This document shows positions 47,661-56,496 of a stretch of DNA of 64,000 nt, piece after piece. Origin of the DNA: Allomesorhizobium sp043769475 (GTDB lineage: Bacteria; Pseudomonadota; Alphaproteobacteria; Rhizobiales; Rhizobiaceae); NCBI RefSeq assembly GCF_043769475.1, contig NZ_CP171729.1, positions 2,356,001 to 2,420,000 of the forward strand. Reading direction: 5' to 3'. The stretch's first letter is position 1, and each line of letters starts with the position of its first letter. The notes under the pieces were generated by a model. That model was given only the letters and a program-made list of their open reading frames with translations, had not been told where the DNA came from and did no database searches. The position numbers and the translations under genes were made by a program.

Positions 47661-49119
47661 GTGAATAGAATTGCCGTTCGCGCCGCGGTCCATGTTGCAG
47701 CCGTCTTCGCCTTGTACCTGTCCGCCGCAATGCTCATTCCGGCGGCGGTCGATCTCTATTTCGGCAACGATGACTGGCGGGTGTTCGCTTTTTCGGCGAT
47801 GTTCATGGGTGGGCTGGCGATGGCGGTGGCGCTCGCCACCCAAGGCCGTGCGCCTCCGGTCACCACGCGTTTCGGCTTCTTCCTGGTCAACCTGCTCTGG
47901 CTGACGCTGGCGATAGCCGGCGCCGTGCCGTTCATGGCGTCGTCGCTCGACATGAATATAGCGGACGCCTTCTTCGAGATCGGTCTCCGGCATCACCACG
48001 ACCGGCTCGACGGTCATCAGCGGGCTCGATCGCGCGCCGCCGGGGCTGATCCTGTGGCGCTCTCTGTTGAATTATATGGGCGGCCTCGGCGTCATAGCGT
48101 TAGGCCTTTTTCTCCTGCCTTTTCTGAATATTGGCGGCGTTTCCTATTTCAAGATCAAATCTTCCGATATCGAAGACCGGCCGTTCGAGCGTTTCCAGAC
48201 CTTCGCCATCAGCCTGATCGGCATATATACGGCGCTCGTCGTCGCCTGCGCGATCAGCTATGCGGCAGCAGGCATGAGCGGGTTCAACGCCCTCAACCAT
48301 GCAATGGCGACGCTCGCCACAGGCGGGTTTTCGCCTCACGACACGTCATTTGCCCGCTACGCGGCAACGCCGGCCATCCTGTGGATCGGCGTTGTCTTCA
48401 TGTTCATCGGCGCGCTGCCATTCTCGATCATGATCCTGTTTGCGGTTCGCGGCCGTTTCGACGCGCTGCGCGATCCGCAAATCCGCGTCTTTGCGGGCTA
48501 TTGCATCGTCTTTACGGTTGCTGTCGCGGTCTATCTGCGGGTGCAACTGGACATGCCGTTCTTTCAGGCGCTGACGCATTCGGCGTTCAATTTCACCTCC
48601 ATCATCACCACGACCGGCTTCGCCAGCGACGACTACACGCTTTGGGGGCCTTTCGCGGTCGCCTGCTTCTTCGTTGCGACGTTTCTCGGCGGCTGCTCCG
48701 GCTCTACCACCGGCGGCATCAAGGCCTACCGGTTCCTGATCCTGTTCGAACTGATGGCGAACGGCCTGCGCCGCCTGATCTATCCGCACACTGTGCTGCC
48801 GGTGCGCTATGGCGACCGCACGGTCGACCCGGACATGCAGCGGGCGATCGTGCTGTTCATTGCGGCGTTCTTCGTGCTCTGGGCGATCACGACCATCCTG
48901 CTTGCCGCCACCGGCCTCGACCTGGTGACGGCGATGACCGGCGCCTTGACCGCCATGACCAATGTCGGCCCCGGACTTGGCCCGATCATTGGCCCTGTCG
49001 GCAATTTTTCGTCGCTGCCTGACGCGGCCAAGTGGATCCTTTCGGCCGCCATGCTGCTCGGGCGTCTCGAAATCCTCGCTGTGCTGGTCATTTTCACTCC
49101 CACCTTCTGGGCTCGCTGA
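47661..49119 (+). pseudogene. trkH: TrkH family potassium uptake protein, frameshifted
   Basis: The gene starts at GTG and reads as TrkH membrane segments up to ADAFFE. The frame then breaks near 47979, and the next frame continues with SVSGITTTGSTVISGLD, the selectivity-loop region, WRSLLNYMGGLG, TTGGIKAYRF and so on to a normal end. Removing one base restores a protein of about 485 residues. As sequenced neither part would form a channel: the first lacks the pore loops beyond the first, the second lacks the first spans. Function if intact: K+ import with TrkA. Confidence 0.88.
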
Positions 49120-49209
49120 CACCCCCATGGTTATGGCTGGACCACGCGATGCCCACCAGCTAACAGAGTCGAATTCAGGCGGGATGAGCCGGCCGAACGG
49201 GACCATTAA

Positions 49210-50385
49210 ATGTTGCGTCGTGTCGCTTCGGCCAATCTTTGCCTTCTCGCTGTGGTGCTGCTGATCGGCGGGTGTGCCGCCCGGCAGCAGACACATGACC
49301 TCTTGAGCCAGCCGGCAATTGCAGTACCCGCCTCCGCGATCGCCGCAAAGCACGAGATCTTCGTCGCCACCACCCGGGCCAGGGCGGAAATTCCCAACGA
49401 GGTCTTCAGCGGCCAGCGTTCACCTGTCACCAGTTACGCCCGCGTCGACATTACTGTTCCCGCAATCCACAAGACCGGCGCGATCGAACGCCGCAAGAAA
49501 CGGCAAAAGCCTGACCCCGCAAAGTTTTTCGTCGCCAACGACGTCGCCGGATATGAAAGCGAGGCGGCGTTCTCCAACGCGCTCCGCGCCGACATCGCAG
49601 CCAGGGGCGGCCGCGCCCTGGTGTTCATCCATGGCTACAACACCGCCTTCGACAGCGCGATCTATCGCGTCACCCAGATCGCGCATGACGCCGGCTATTC
49701 GGGCACGCCGGTGCTGTTTTCATGGGCGTCCGGCGGCAAGACGGTCGACTACGTTTATGACAGCAACAGCGCAAGCGCCGCCCGCGACGCGCTGGAGGAG
49801 ACGCTGCGGCTTGTCGCCCGCTCGGGCGCCAAGCGCATCGACATCATCGCCCATTCGATGGGCAACTGGGTGACGATGGAGGCGCTGCGGCAACTGGCGA
49901 TCACCGGCGACCGCGACCTCGACGGCAAGCTGGGCGACGTCGTGCTGGCCTCGCCGGATATCGATGTCGACGTGTTCAAGACCCAGATGGCGCGTTACGG
50001 AAAACCGAAAAAGCCGTTTTTCCTGTTCCTGTCAGACGACGACCGCGCGCTGAGGCTTTCCAGCCTTATCGCTGGCAACAAGCCGCGGCTCGGCGACTAC
50101 GGCAAGGCTCAGGACATCGCCGAATATGGCTTTGTCGTCGTCGACCTCTCAAACGTCGAATCCAGCGACCGGCTCAATCACATGAAATTCGCCGACAACC
50201 CGCTGCTGGTCAAAATGCTCGGCGATGGTCTGCAGCGGAGCGAAGATCTCACCGCCAACGAGCGCGAAGTCACCGACCGCATCAACGGCCTGGCGCAAGG
50301 TCTCGGCCAGACGCTGACATCGGCCGCCGAGATTGTCATAACCACGCCCATAAGCGTGCTTAACGTGGCGGTCGGCGGAAACTGA
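49210..50385 (+). CDS. Alpha/beta hydrolase of the DUF900 type, lipoprotein
   Basis: A 391-residue lipoprotein. The signal peptide ends in the lipobox LIGGC (Cys22). The DUF900 hydrolase fold includes KHEIFVATTRAR, LVFIHGYNTAFDSAIYRV (oxyanion loop) and the nucleophile in IIAHSMGNWVTMEAL; the histidine is probably in RLNHMKFADNPLLV. It probably sits in the envelope as an esterase. It stands after a 90-base gap from trkH. Confidence 0.9.
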   Translation: MLRRVASANLCLLAVVLLIGGCAARQQTHDLLSQPAIAVPASAIAAKHEIFVATTRARAEIPNEVFSGQRSPVTSYARVDITVPAIHKTGAIERRKKRQKPDPAKFFVANDVAGYESEAAFSNALRADIAARGGRALVFIHGYNTAFDSAIYRVTQIAHDAGYSGTPVLFSWASGGKTVDYVYDSNSASAARDALEETLRLVARSGAKRIDIIAHSMGNWVTMEALRQLAITGDRDLDGKLGDVVLASPDIDVDVFKTQMARYGKPKKPFFLFLSDDDRALRLSSLIAGNKPRLGDYGKAQDIAEYGFVVVDLSNVESSDRLNHMKFADNPLLVKMLGDGLQRSEDLTANEREVTDRINGLAQGLGQTLTSAAEIVITTPISVLNVAVGGN

Positions 50386-50399
50386 CCTGAGTTAGGCAC

Positions 50400-50747
50400 A
50401 TGAACGACAACGGCGTTGCGAAGCGGCCGGCGATCGCCCGAATCTGGCGCGGACGGGTCAGAGCCGGGCGGGCCAACGAATATGAAGCCTATAATTACGA
50501 AGCCGGCGTCAAGCCATTGATGGAAAAGGCGATGGGCGTCCAGACCTTTCGCGAGGACCGCGACGGCGAGAGCGAGTTCATCACGATTTCATACTGGGAG
50601 AGCGTGGAGGCGATGAGCGTCTTTGCCGGAAGCGATCCGACGCGCATCCACCATCTCGATCGCGATCCCGAGTTCCTGATCGAGCTGCCGAAGGAGGTGC
50701 AGATCGTGCGGTTGCTGGTCAGCCATGGGAATGTTGGGGCGGGGTGA
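50400..50747 (+). CDS. Antibiotic biosynthesis monooxygenase (ABM)-like protein
   Basis: A 115-residue dimeric alpha-beta-barrel-like protein with the ABM pattern: IARIWRGRVRAGRANEYEAYNYE, GVQTFREDRDGESEFITISYWESVEAM and a C-terminal DPEFLIELPKEVQIVRLLV. It follows the hydrolase gene by 14 bases and may share its transcript. No substrate can be named. Confidence 0.82.
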   Translation: MNDNGVAKRPAIARIWRGRVRAGRANEYEAYNYEAGVKPLMEKAMGVQTFREDRDGESEFITISYWESVEAMSVFAGSDPTRIHHLDRDPEFLIELPKEVQIVRLLVSHGNVGAG

Positions 50748-50843
50748 GACGCTGCGGGGCGGGTAGATCGTGCTGACGCTTCGGACGAGTTGAAGGGGAA
50801 GCCCTGACCCCTTTTGCGGACTTCCCATCGACGCGCCGTAGGA

Positions 50844-51572
50844 TCACTTTTGGTATACAGAAACATGCATCTTACTTGATGCATCGAACTGTGAGCGATC
50901 GTAGCCTCCCCACCGGTGAATGCGTGTCAGACCAGCGAGCCGTGCCATGAGATCAATCTCGCTCGGCCAGGCGTACCGCATGGGCAGGGGCACCAGCCGC
51001 ACCCCCGTTTCGGTCACTCTGATCCGCTGATACTCGAAGAGTTGGCAAACAGGATCATGCAGGGCTGCCTCGATCCAGACCGAGGTCTTGTCAAGCCGCT
51101 TGGTTCGAACGCGCTGACCATCCGAGAAACCCGAGAAGTCGGGAACGAATGTCTCGATCATGAATGTCCCGCCCGGATTCAAACGATCGGCGACATTCCG
51201 AAAACATCGTATCTGATCTTCCTGACTCTGCAGGTTAAACAAGGTGTTGAATACCAGAAACACGTGATCGAACGGACCTTTGATATTGACATCCGCAAAG
51301 TCGCCTATGGTCACGTCGATCGCGTCCGATCCGGGCTTTTCGCGCAGCTTTTCGATCATCTCGAGCGATCCTTCGATGCCAGAAACGCGGTGGCCCAAAG
51401 CGACCAACGGCAAAGCAACGCGACCTGTGCCGATTGCCAGTTCGAGGATTGAACCCTCCCCGGCCAGTTCGGAGATTAACCGAACGGTCTCTTCTGTCGT
51501 CCCGGGGTCGTGTAGCTCGTCGTATTCGGCTGCGTTCAACTCTCCGAACGTCGATGCGGTAAACCCTTCCAT
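50844..51572 (-). CDS. Class I SAM-dependent methyltransferase
   Basis: A 242-residue methyltransferase. Motif I is SILELAIGTGRVALPL (residues about 40-55), followed by HRVSGIEGSLEMIEKL (motif post-I) and a DHVFLVFNTLFNL strand (motif IV). The C-terminal half is like small-molecule methyltransferases. The start is the ATG with GGAGG 13 bases upstream; an ATG 29 codons earlier has no site and adds a low-homology leader. Confidence 0.85.
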   Translation of the reverse strand: MEGFTASTFGELNAAEYDELHDPGTTEETVRLISELAGEGSILELAIGTGRVALPLVALGHRVSGIEGSLEMIEKLREKPGSDAIDVTIGDFADVNIKGPFDHVFLVFNTLFNLQSQEDQIRCFRNVADRLNPGGTFMIETFVPDFSGFSDGQRVRTKRLDKTSVWIEAALHDPVCQLFEYQRIRVTETGVRLVPLPMRYAWPSEIDLMARLAGLTRIHRWGGYDRSQFDASSKMHVSVYQK

Positions 51573-51954
51573 CTCTTCGATCCAACCTCCTACTTTGCGG
51601 CAACCATAATGTTTTGCAGAGGCTTTAGAAACGGCAGACTTGGTCTGCACCTGGCTCATTCTAGCGATCGATGGGAATGACGGCTCGCCACCCCTTGCAG
51701 TCAATTAGGAACAGCTAATGTCAGGAGAGCGGATCGTGCTTGAGCTTAGTCGCGCGCCGTCATCCCTCAATGGCCGCCGGAGAGAACAAGCGTTTTCACG
51801 GGAGGCAGCAGCGCCTGAAACCGCAATATGATCGCAAGCACCAGCCCGACCGTGCCGCGCCAGTGGGAATTCTCACAGACGAACCTACCCACTCCTCATA
51901 TCCTTTGGGCACAGGTCTTGTTCTGACCTGTCGGTTGGGGGAGGAAAATACCCA
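51573..51954. other. Intergenic stretch with a duplicated hlyD tail and a hairpin
   Basis: No gene is evident. It contains a 90-base copy of the end of the HlyD gene (51764-51853) and, at 51911-51931, a hairpin (ACAGGTC, TTGTTCT, GACCTGT) just before the next gene's ribosome-binding site. The hairpin may limit translation or end readthrough; this is speculative. Confidence 0.5.
51764..51853 (-). pseudogene. Remnant of a second hlyD 3' end
   Basis: These 90 bases match 52576-52665 at 84 positions by my count. Read on the minus strand they encode the same C-terminus, TVGLVLAIILRFQALL and LVLSGGH followed by a stop, with a few changes. It is thus the tail of a diverged paralogue of the intact HlyD gene. 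Nothing beyond it resembles HlyD. Confidence 0.8.
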
Positions 51955-52302
51955 ATGTACAGACACATAGTCCTTGCAGCGCTTTGCGTGACGACGGGTT
52001 ATGCCTTCGCAGGTGAACTGGACACCCTGCAAGGAGGGGGTATCGATCTCGGCGGGTTCCGAGGCGTCGTCTATTACACGCAGGCCGATAACAGCTTCCG
52101 GGTGGTCGCCACGATCGCTGAAAGCGAGGCGGGCCTGCCCGTGCGCTTCGAGGCGACCCTCGATGAAGGCCAAAGCTTCACGATCTCGGTTCCAGGCAGG
52201 GTGGACGAGCCCAGCCAAGCCGTCGAGATCTCGCGGGCCAACGGCAAACTCTTCGTGGCAGGAGCCGAGCCTGCTCCCGAACTCATTCGTGCCAGCCATT
52301 AA
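51955..52302 (+). CDS. Small secreted protein of unknown function
   Basis: A 115-residue protein with a signal peptide ending GYAFAG and a mature part of about 95 residues, likely all-beta (FRGVVYYTQADNSFRVVATIAE, VRFEATLDEGQSFTISVPG). No family is recognised. GGGAGG lies 13 bases before the ATG. It lies between the two copies of the hlyD tail. Expression is supported only by the good site and leader. Confidence 0.7.
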   Translation: MYRHIVLAALCVTTGYAFAGELDTLQGGGIDLGGFRGVVYYTQADNSFRVVATIAESEAGLPVRFEATLDEGQSFTISVPGRVDEPSQAVEISRANGKLFVAGAEPAPELIRASH

Positions 52303-52350
52303 ATCTGTCGCCTCCTAGGACGAACTCGATCTCCGCGAAGGAACAAGACA

Positions 52351-52551
52351 ATGTTTTATACGCTCGTTATTCTGGCTTGCCTGACATCCGCTCCGGGGGC
52401 CTGCGAGTCGCGCGAGTTGATCGTCAGCGATTTGGCCATCCATCCCGGGACCGCTTTCATACAGGCGCAACCACTTGTCGCCCAATGGACCGAAACGCAT
52501 CCCGCCTATTTCGTACAACGCTGGCGACTGCTGCCCGGTCGTGGGACATGA
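52351..52551 (+). CDS. Small secreted protein, 66 residues
   Basis: A short protein with a hydrophobic leader (MFYTLVILACLTSAPGAC) and a mature part with DLAIHPGTAFIQAQPLVAQW and a closing GRGT. Small proteins of this layout (MLYTLVILVC...W...HPGY...RGR) recur in rhizobia, to my recollection, and their role is unknown. GAAGGAACAAG lies just upstream of the start. Confidence 0.65.
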   Translation: MFYTLVILACLTSAPGACESRELIVSDLAIHPGTAFIQAQPLVAQWTETHPAYFVQRWRLLPGRGT

Positions 52552-52578
52552 ATGCTGCGCCAAGTCGCGCCTCCGCCC

Positions 52579-53814
52579 TCAATGGCCGCCGGAGAGGACG
52601 AGCGTTTTCACGGGAAGCAGCAGCGCCTGGAACCTCAATATGATCGCATGCACCAGCCCGACCGTATCTATGACGTGCAGGAACAGCCATTTGGGCGTGC
52701 TCAGCCCCTCTTCGGAAAGAACGTCGTGATTGTTGGTGTAGGCGTTGGCGATACAGCTGCTGCCCGGCGGAACGCCATCGAACCCTCCGGCGAACAGCGG
52801 CTCCAGAAAGACGGTGATCGTTCCGGGGCGGACGACCTGCTGGGCGTCGATCAGCTGATCCGACGCCCGGACCTGGCCGGTTGCGATAAGATCCTGAACC
52901 TCGGTGACCACCATCGGGATGATCGTCAAGGGCATGGAAATGCAGGTCGCTTCGGCAATCATGCCGACCTTCATCACCTGGGCTTCGAGCTGGCCGAAGC
53001 CCGCCACAAGCGCCTTCCTTCCGGCTTCCGCCGGTATCAAAACGCCGGCGGGCCGCATGAAGGGATTTACGATATCACCCTTGCGCAGCGTGAATTGCTC
53101 CAGCGTACCGGCAACCCCGGCGTAGACGACGGTCTTGTCCAGTTCGACCTGGGCCTGGGCCAGCGACGCCTCGGCGCTTTTCCGCTGGGCCGGCAGCACG
53201 GAGGAAATCTGCGATTCGACGGACTGCTTGCTTGCCATGACCGCCGAAATGGCGGCCTGCCGCCCTTCCACGACATTGGCGAGCTTCTCGATCTCGCGCT
53301 GCGCGACCGTGCCGGCGTTTCGCCGTTGAAGTTCGGTTTTGGTTTCGAGTTCGTCCAAGGCCTGCTTGTACGAGCTTTGCGCTTCCTGGATCCGTGCGTC
53401 GGCCCCGGCCAGCTCGGTCTTGGCCAGTTCTAGCGCCGCGTCTATCTCCGATACGCGCCGCCTCGCGGTCTCGAGCGCCGCTTCCTGCTGCGCGCTGTCG
53501 AGCCTGAAGATGCGCTGGCCCGCCTCGACCCTGTCCCTCATTCCCACATAGACTTCCTCGACGCGGCCGGAGCCTTCGGGGAGAATAGGGATCGTGCGAT
53601 AGAACGAAACGGCGCTGGACGTCGACGGGTGAAAGTAAAGAATGAGCGTCAGCAGGATTATGGTCAGGCCTATGCACGCCGTTATCCCGTATCGCAGCTC
53701 GTACCATATTGAAAAGAGCGTGATCTCGTGGCCGATCCTCTTTCCCTGTACAAACCGCCGGACGAGAAAGTCGGGCAGGATAGTGACGACCGAACAAAGC
53801 AGAACTTCGATCAT
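52579..53814 (-). CDS. HlyD family secretion/efflux periplasmic adaptor
   Basis: A 411-residue membrane-fusion protein. An N-terminal membrane span lies at about residues 40-62 (GITACIGLTIILLTLILYF), followed by a biotinyl-lipoyl-like region (GRVEEVYVGMRDRVEAGQ), a long coiled coil (about 115-210) and a beta-barrel domain. There is no inner-membrane pump of the usual MFS, RND or ABC type next to it; the companion is the small membrane gene upstream, with which it overlaps by ATGA. Similar two-gene sets exist in rhizobia, to my recollection. Confidence 0.9.
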   Translation of the reverse strand: MIEVLLCSVVTILPDFLVRRFVQGKRIGHEITLFSIWYELRYGITACIGLTIILLTLILYFHPSTSSAVSFYRTIPILPEGSGRVEEVYVGMRDRVEAGQRIFRLDSAQQEAALETARRRVSEIDAALELAKTELAGADARIQEAQSSYKQALDELETKTELQRRNAGTVAQREIEKLANVVEGRQAAISAVMASKQSVESQISSVLPAQRKSAEASLAQAQVELDKTVVYAGVAGTLEQFTLRKGDIVNPFMRPAGVLIPAEAGRKALVAGFGQLEAQVMKVGMIAEATCISMPLTIIPMVVTEVQDLIATGQVRASDQLIDAQQVVRPGTITVFLEPLFAGGFDGVPPGSSCIANAYTNNHDVLSEEGLSTPKWLFLHVIDTVGLVHAIILRFQALLLPVKTLVLSGGH

Positions 53815-54353
53815 CGCTCAGGCCCTCCCGCCGGCACGGCCTGTACCTGATGCGGGTCGGATGGCGCCTTGGCCGCTTCGTCAAGGGGGCCGTTTCTGGC
53901 TGCCTCTTTCGGTTCCGGCGGAGGTGCGATCTCGACTTTGATTTGCGCGTAGTTCACGAGCACCTCGGGCGCTTGCTCCGATGTCGCTTCGGCAACCGGA
54001 GAACGAAGCCGCCCCGTCGCCATTCTGGCGAGCGAGTCGGCCATGCTCGCCAGGGGTGTCCAGAAATCGGGCACGGGAATGAGCGCCAGCAGCAATGCGG
54101 CAACCCAGAAAGCATTGATGTGGGTGAACAACGCCAGCAGCGACAGTGCCCCCACCAACTGGAACTGGAGTTGGCCGGTGCCGTGGGACATGCGTTCCGG
54201 CAAGGAGTGGAGCCAGAAGTACAGGCTGCCTATCCCCATCACAGCCAATACAAGGAAGATGACAGCCCCCGTGAACAACACATCGGTCTCGCCAGGGGCC
54301 GTTATGAAGGACGGGAGATAATGGGGCGCCGCCGGATGCATTGCCTCGGACAT
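53811..54353 (-). CDS. Small membrane protein paired with HlyD
   Basis: A 180-residue protein. The N-terminal 110 residues hold about three membrane spans (VLFTGAVIFLVLAVMGIGSLYFWL, LVGALSLLALFTHINAFWVAALLLALIPV) and the C-terminal 70 residues are proline/alanine-rich and probably cytoplasmic. The position before HlyD, with ATGA overlap, resembles the YiaW-YiaV pair of E. coli in layout; sequence similarity is only suggestive. Function unknown. Confidence 0.75.
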   Translation of the reverse strand: MSEAMHPAAPHYLPSFITAPGETDVLFTGAVIFLVLAVMGIGSLYFWLHSLPERMSHGTGQLQFQLVGALSLLALFTHINAFWVAALLLALIPVPDFWTPLASMADSLARMATGRLRSPVAEATSEQAPEVLVNYAQIKVEIAPPPEPKEAARNGPLDEAAKAPSDPHQVQAVPAGGPER

Positions 54354-54552
54354 GCCTGCCACTCCCCCTTTTTCGCTCGCACAAGAACGCCCGAGCACTA
54401 TTTTTGAGGCGCCGCGCCGTCTCGCGCCCAAACAAAAGAATACTCCGACCACGTTCGAATGCAAACTAAAGCGGCCGGGCGCCGGCCAGGCTGACGTTGG
54501 CCTGCGGCGCGCGTCGCCGCGCGTCCTTTCCGGACGCTCCAAGACTTTGAAT

Positions 54553-54601
54553 CTGGCGCATGACCCTTCCGAAAACCCTGCTTTCGGGGGTCATGCGCCA
54601 G
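54553..54601. repeat. Palindromic intergenic repeat
   Basis: A perfect 14-base inverted repeat, CTGGCGCATGACCC and GGGTCATGCGCCAG, encloses 21 bases with a second internal pairing (CCGAAA/TTTCGG). This layout (CATGA(C/T)CC, TCCGAAAA, GG(A/G)TCATGCG) is common between genes in Mesorhizobium and relatives, to my recollection. It may stabilise transcripts or act as a bidirectional terminator. Confidence 0.75.
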
Positions 54602-54611
54602 CACCGCAGCC

Positions 54612-55082
54612 TCAGCCTCTCGCCGCCGCTTCCAGGCCGGCGATGTCGAACTTCACCATCTTGAGCATCGCTTCGGTGACGCGCTTGGCCTTGCCTTGGT
54701 CGGGATCGCTCATGAGCTCTCCCAGCAGCCTTGGCGTGATCTGCCAGGAGAGGCCCCAGCGGTCCTTCAGCCAGCCGCATTGCTCTGTCGAGCCGCCCTC
54801 TTTCAGCGCGTCCCAGAGACGGTCGATCTCAGCCTGGGTTTCGCATTCGACGATGATCGAGAAGCTGTGGTTGAACGGATCGAGCGGGCCGGCCTCGATG
54901 GCCATGTAGCGCTGGTCGCCGAGCGTGAAGGCCGCAATTCTGACGCTGCCCGCAGGTCCGCTCGGGGTGTCGGCGGGCAGGCCCGAAATCCAATGGATCG
55001 ACGAGCCGGGAATGAGCGATGTGTAGAAGCCGACGGCGGCCTCCATGTCCTTCGCGAACCAGAGATGCTGAGTAACCTTCAT
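54612..55082 (-). CDS. VOC family protein (PhnB/3-demethylubiquinone-like)
   Basis: A 156-residue vicinal-oxygen-chelate protein with the PhnB-like pattern: HLWFAKDMEAAVGFYTSLIPGS, AFTLGDQRYMAIEAGP, NHSFSIIVECETQAEIDRLWDAL and GWLKDRWGLSWQITP. The metal-binding and catalytic residues of dioxygenases are not complete. AGGAAGGATCACAACG precedes the ATG. Role unknown, often linked to antibiotic or aromatic resistance. Confidence 0.9.
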   Translation of the reverse strand: MKVTQHLWFAKDMEAAVGFYTSLIPGSSIHWISGLPADTPSGPAGSVRIAAFTLGDQRYMAIEAGPLDPFNHSFSIIVECETQAEIDRLWDALKEGGSTEQCGWLKDRWGLSWQITPRLLGELMSDPDQGKAKRVTEAMLKMVKFDIAGLEAAARG

Positions 55083-55293
55083 CGTTGTGATCCTTCCTCG
55101 AAATGGCGTCGGCCGACACGGCCGCACGTTGGCGCGCTCCGAACAGACGCGGGCGCGCGACCCAAGGACGAACGAGACGGCCGGCTCCCGACAGGCGGAG
55201 CGATTTTTATCGCAAAGGTCGCCAAAGTTGATTCAGCTCATTCAGTGACGACTATCGGGAGAAGAAACCGTCCAGCGCGGTTGGGAGATGCGC

Positions 55294-55661
55294 ATGAGCC
55301 TATTTGAACTTGAAAACTTTGAACGCTTCACCTCTTCGCTTCCGGGCGTCTCCCTTGCCGACCAGTGGGAATCGCGGGTCGCAAAGGTGGGCCGCAAGGT
55401 ATTCACGCTGCTCAGGCTGACATCGCCGGACTTGCACAGCATCGTGTTCAAATGTCCGGAGGAAAGTTTTGTCGTGCTGACCGCGATCGAGGGCGTCAAG
55501 CAGGCGCGCCCTACTTCGCCAAGCGGCAATGGGTGTGTGTTGCGAAGGAGGCCGGTCTCAGCGACGATGAAATCGAGACCCATCTGCGCCGGTCCTACCG
55601 GCTTGTCGCAGCGGGACTGACGAAGAAACTTCGCCAGGAATTGGGTATTCCGCTCGAATAG
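55294..55661 (+). pseudogene. MmcQ/YjbR family DNA-binding protein, frameshifted
   Basis: The N-terminal part reads LENFERFTSSLPGVSLADQWESRVAKVGRKVFTLL and KCPEESFVVLTAIEGVKQ, as YjbR. The frame then changes near 55504, and the next frame supplies APYFAKRQWVCVAKEAGLSDDEIETHLRRSYRLVAAGL to a normal stop. One missing base after the lysine-glutamine pair would restore it. As sequenced the product ends after a foreign tail. GGGAG is 6 bases from the chosen start. Confidence 0.85.
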
Positions 55662-55729
55662 ACGTTGGCGGCGCCTCGGCGCGTTTGCAATAATGGCCTG
55701 TGCGAGCCGGAAGGCCCGGCCGAGATCGG

Positions 55730-56401
55730 TCAGGCAGCGAGGCTGTCCTGGGAGAAGCCCATCTGCTCGGCGAAGGGTTTCTCGGCGGCGAGCTGCTCGA
55801 CGAAGATCGGCGTGGTGACGAGACGCCTGAAATAGGCGGAGAGTGCGGGATAGCGCGCCGGGGACACGGTTTCGCCGAGGTAGTGGAACAGCACGAGGTT
55901 GGTGCCGACGGCGATGTCGGCGATGGACAACGCTTCGCCGACCAGCCAGCCGCTGCGAGCTTCGCCGCCGAGATATCCGAAGTACCGAGGAGCGACCTCG
56001 GACAGCACGCGGTCCGACAGGCCGGTGTCGGGCGCGCCACCCTGCATGGGCGCGACCACACGCTGGTGGAAGAGCGGGTGTATCACATCGCGGAAGAAGG
56101 CGCCGAGATAGGCCTCGATCCAAAGCGCCCGGCCGCGCTCCCGCGGATCTGCGGGGATCACCGGGATCGCCGGATGCTTCGCGTCGAGATACTGCAGGAT
56201 CGCGCTGCTGTCCGGCAGGATGAAATCGCCGTCCTCGATCACCGGGATGAGGCCGGTTGGGCTGAGTTGGCTCCAGTTCGTTGGCAGAGTCTCAGGCAAT
56301 ATCGGAATGACCACATTGAGTTCGTGGTCGAGCCCCTTTGCCCGAAGCGCGAGCTGGACCTTGCGGGTGTGGACGGAGAGTGGAACGCCGTGGAGTTTCA
56401 T
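55730..56401 (-). CDS. Glutathione S-transferase
   Basis: A 223-residue GST. The N-terminal thioredoxin-like domain has VPLSVHTRKVQLALRAKGL and the glutathione-binding VPVIEDGD...LPDSSAILQYLDAKHP segment (residues 50-75). The C-terminal helical domain contains SIADIAVGTNLV. The class is plant-like/theta-like. It lies 95 bases from a MerR gene on the same strand. Confidence 0.92.
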   Translation of the reverse strand: MKLHGVPLSVHTRKVQLALRAKGLDHELNVVIPILPETLPTNWSQLSPTGLIPVIEDGDFILPDSSAILQYLDAKHPAIPVIPADPRERGRALWIEAYLGAFFRDVIHPLFHQRVVAPMQGGAPDTGLSDRVLSEVAPRYFGYLGGEARSGWLVGEALSIADIAVGTNLVLFHYLGETVSPARYPALSAYFRRLVTTPIFVEQLAAEKPFAEQMGFSQDSLAA

Positions 56402-56496
56402 GGTCTTGGGTCCTTTCTGACCGGGAGCATGGGCGAACGCCCGGCCCGCGCGTCCCGGTTTCCGGCGCGGGTGTTCAGTGCGGCTTGACCGCGAAG

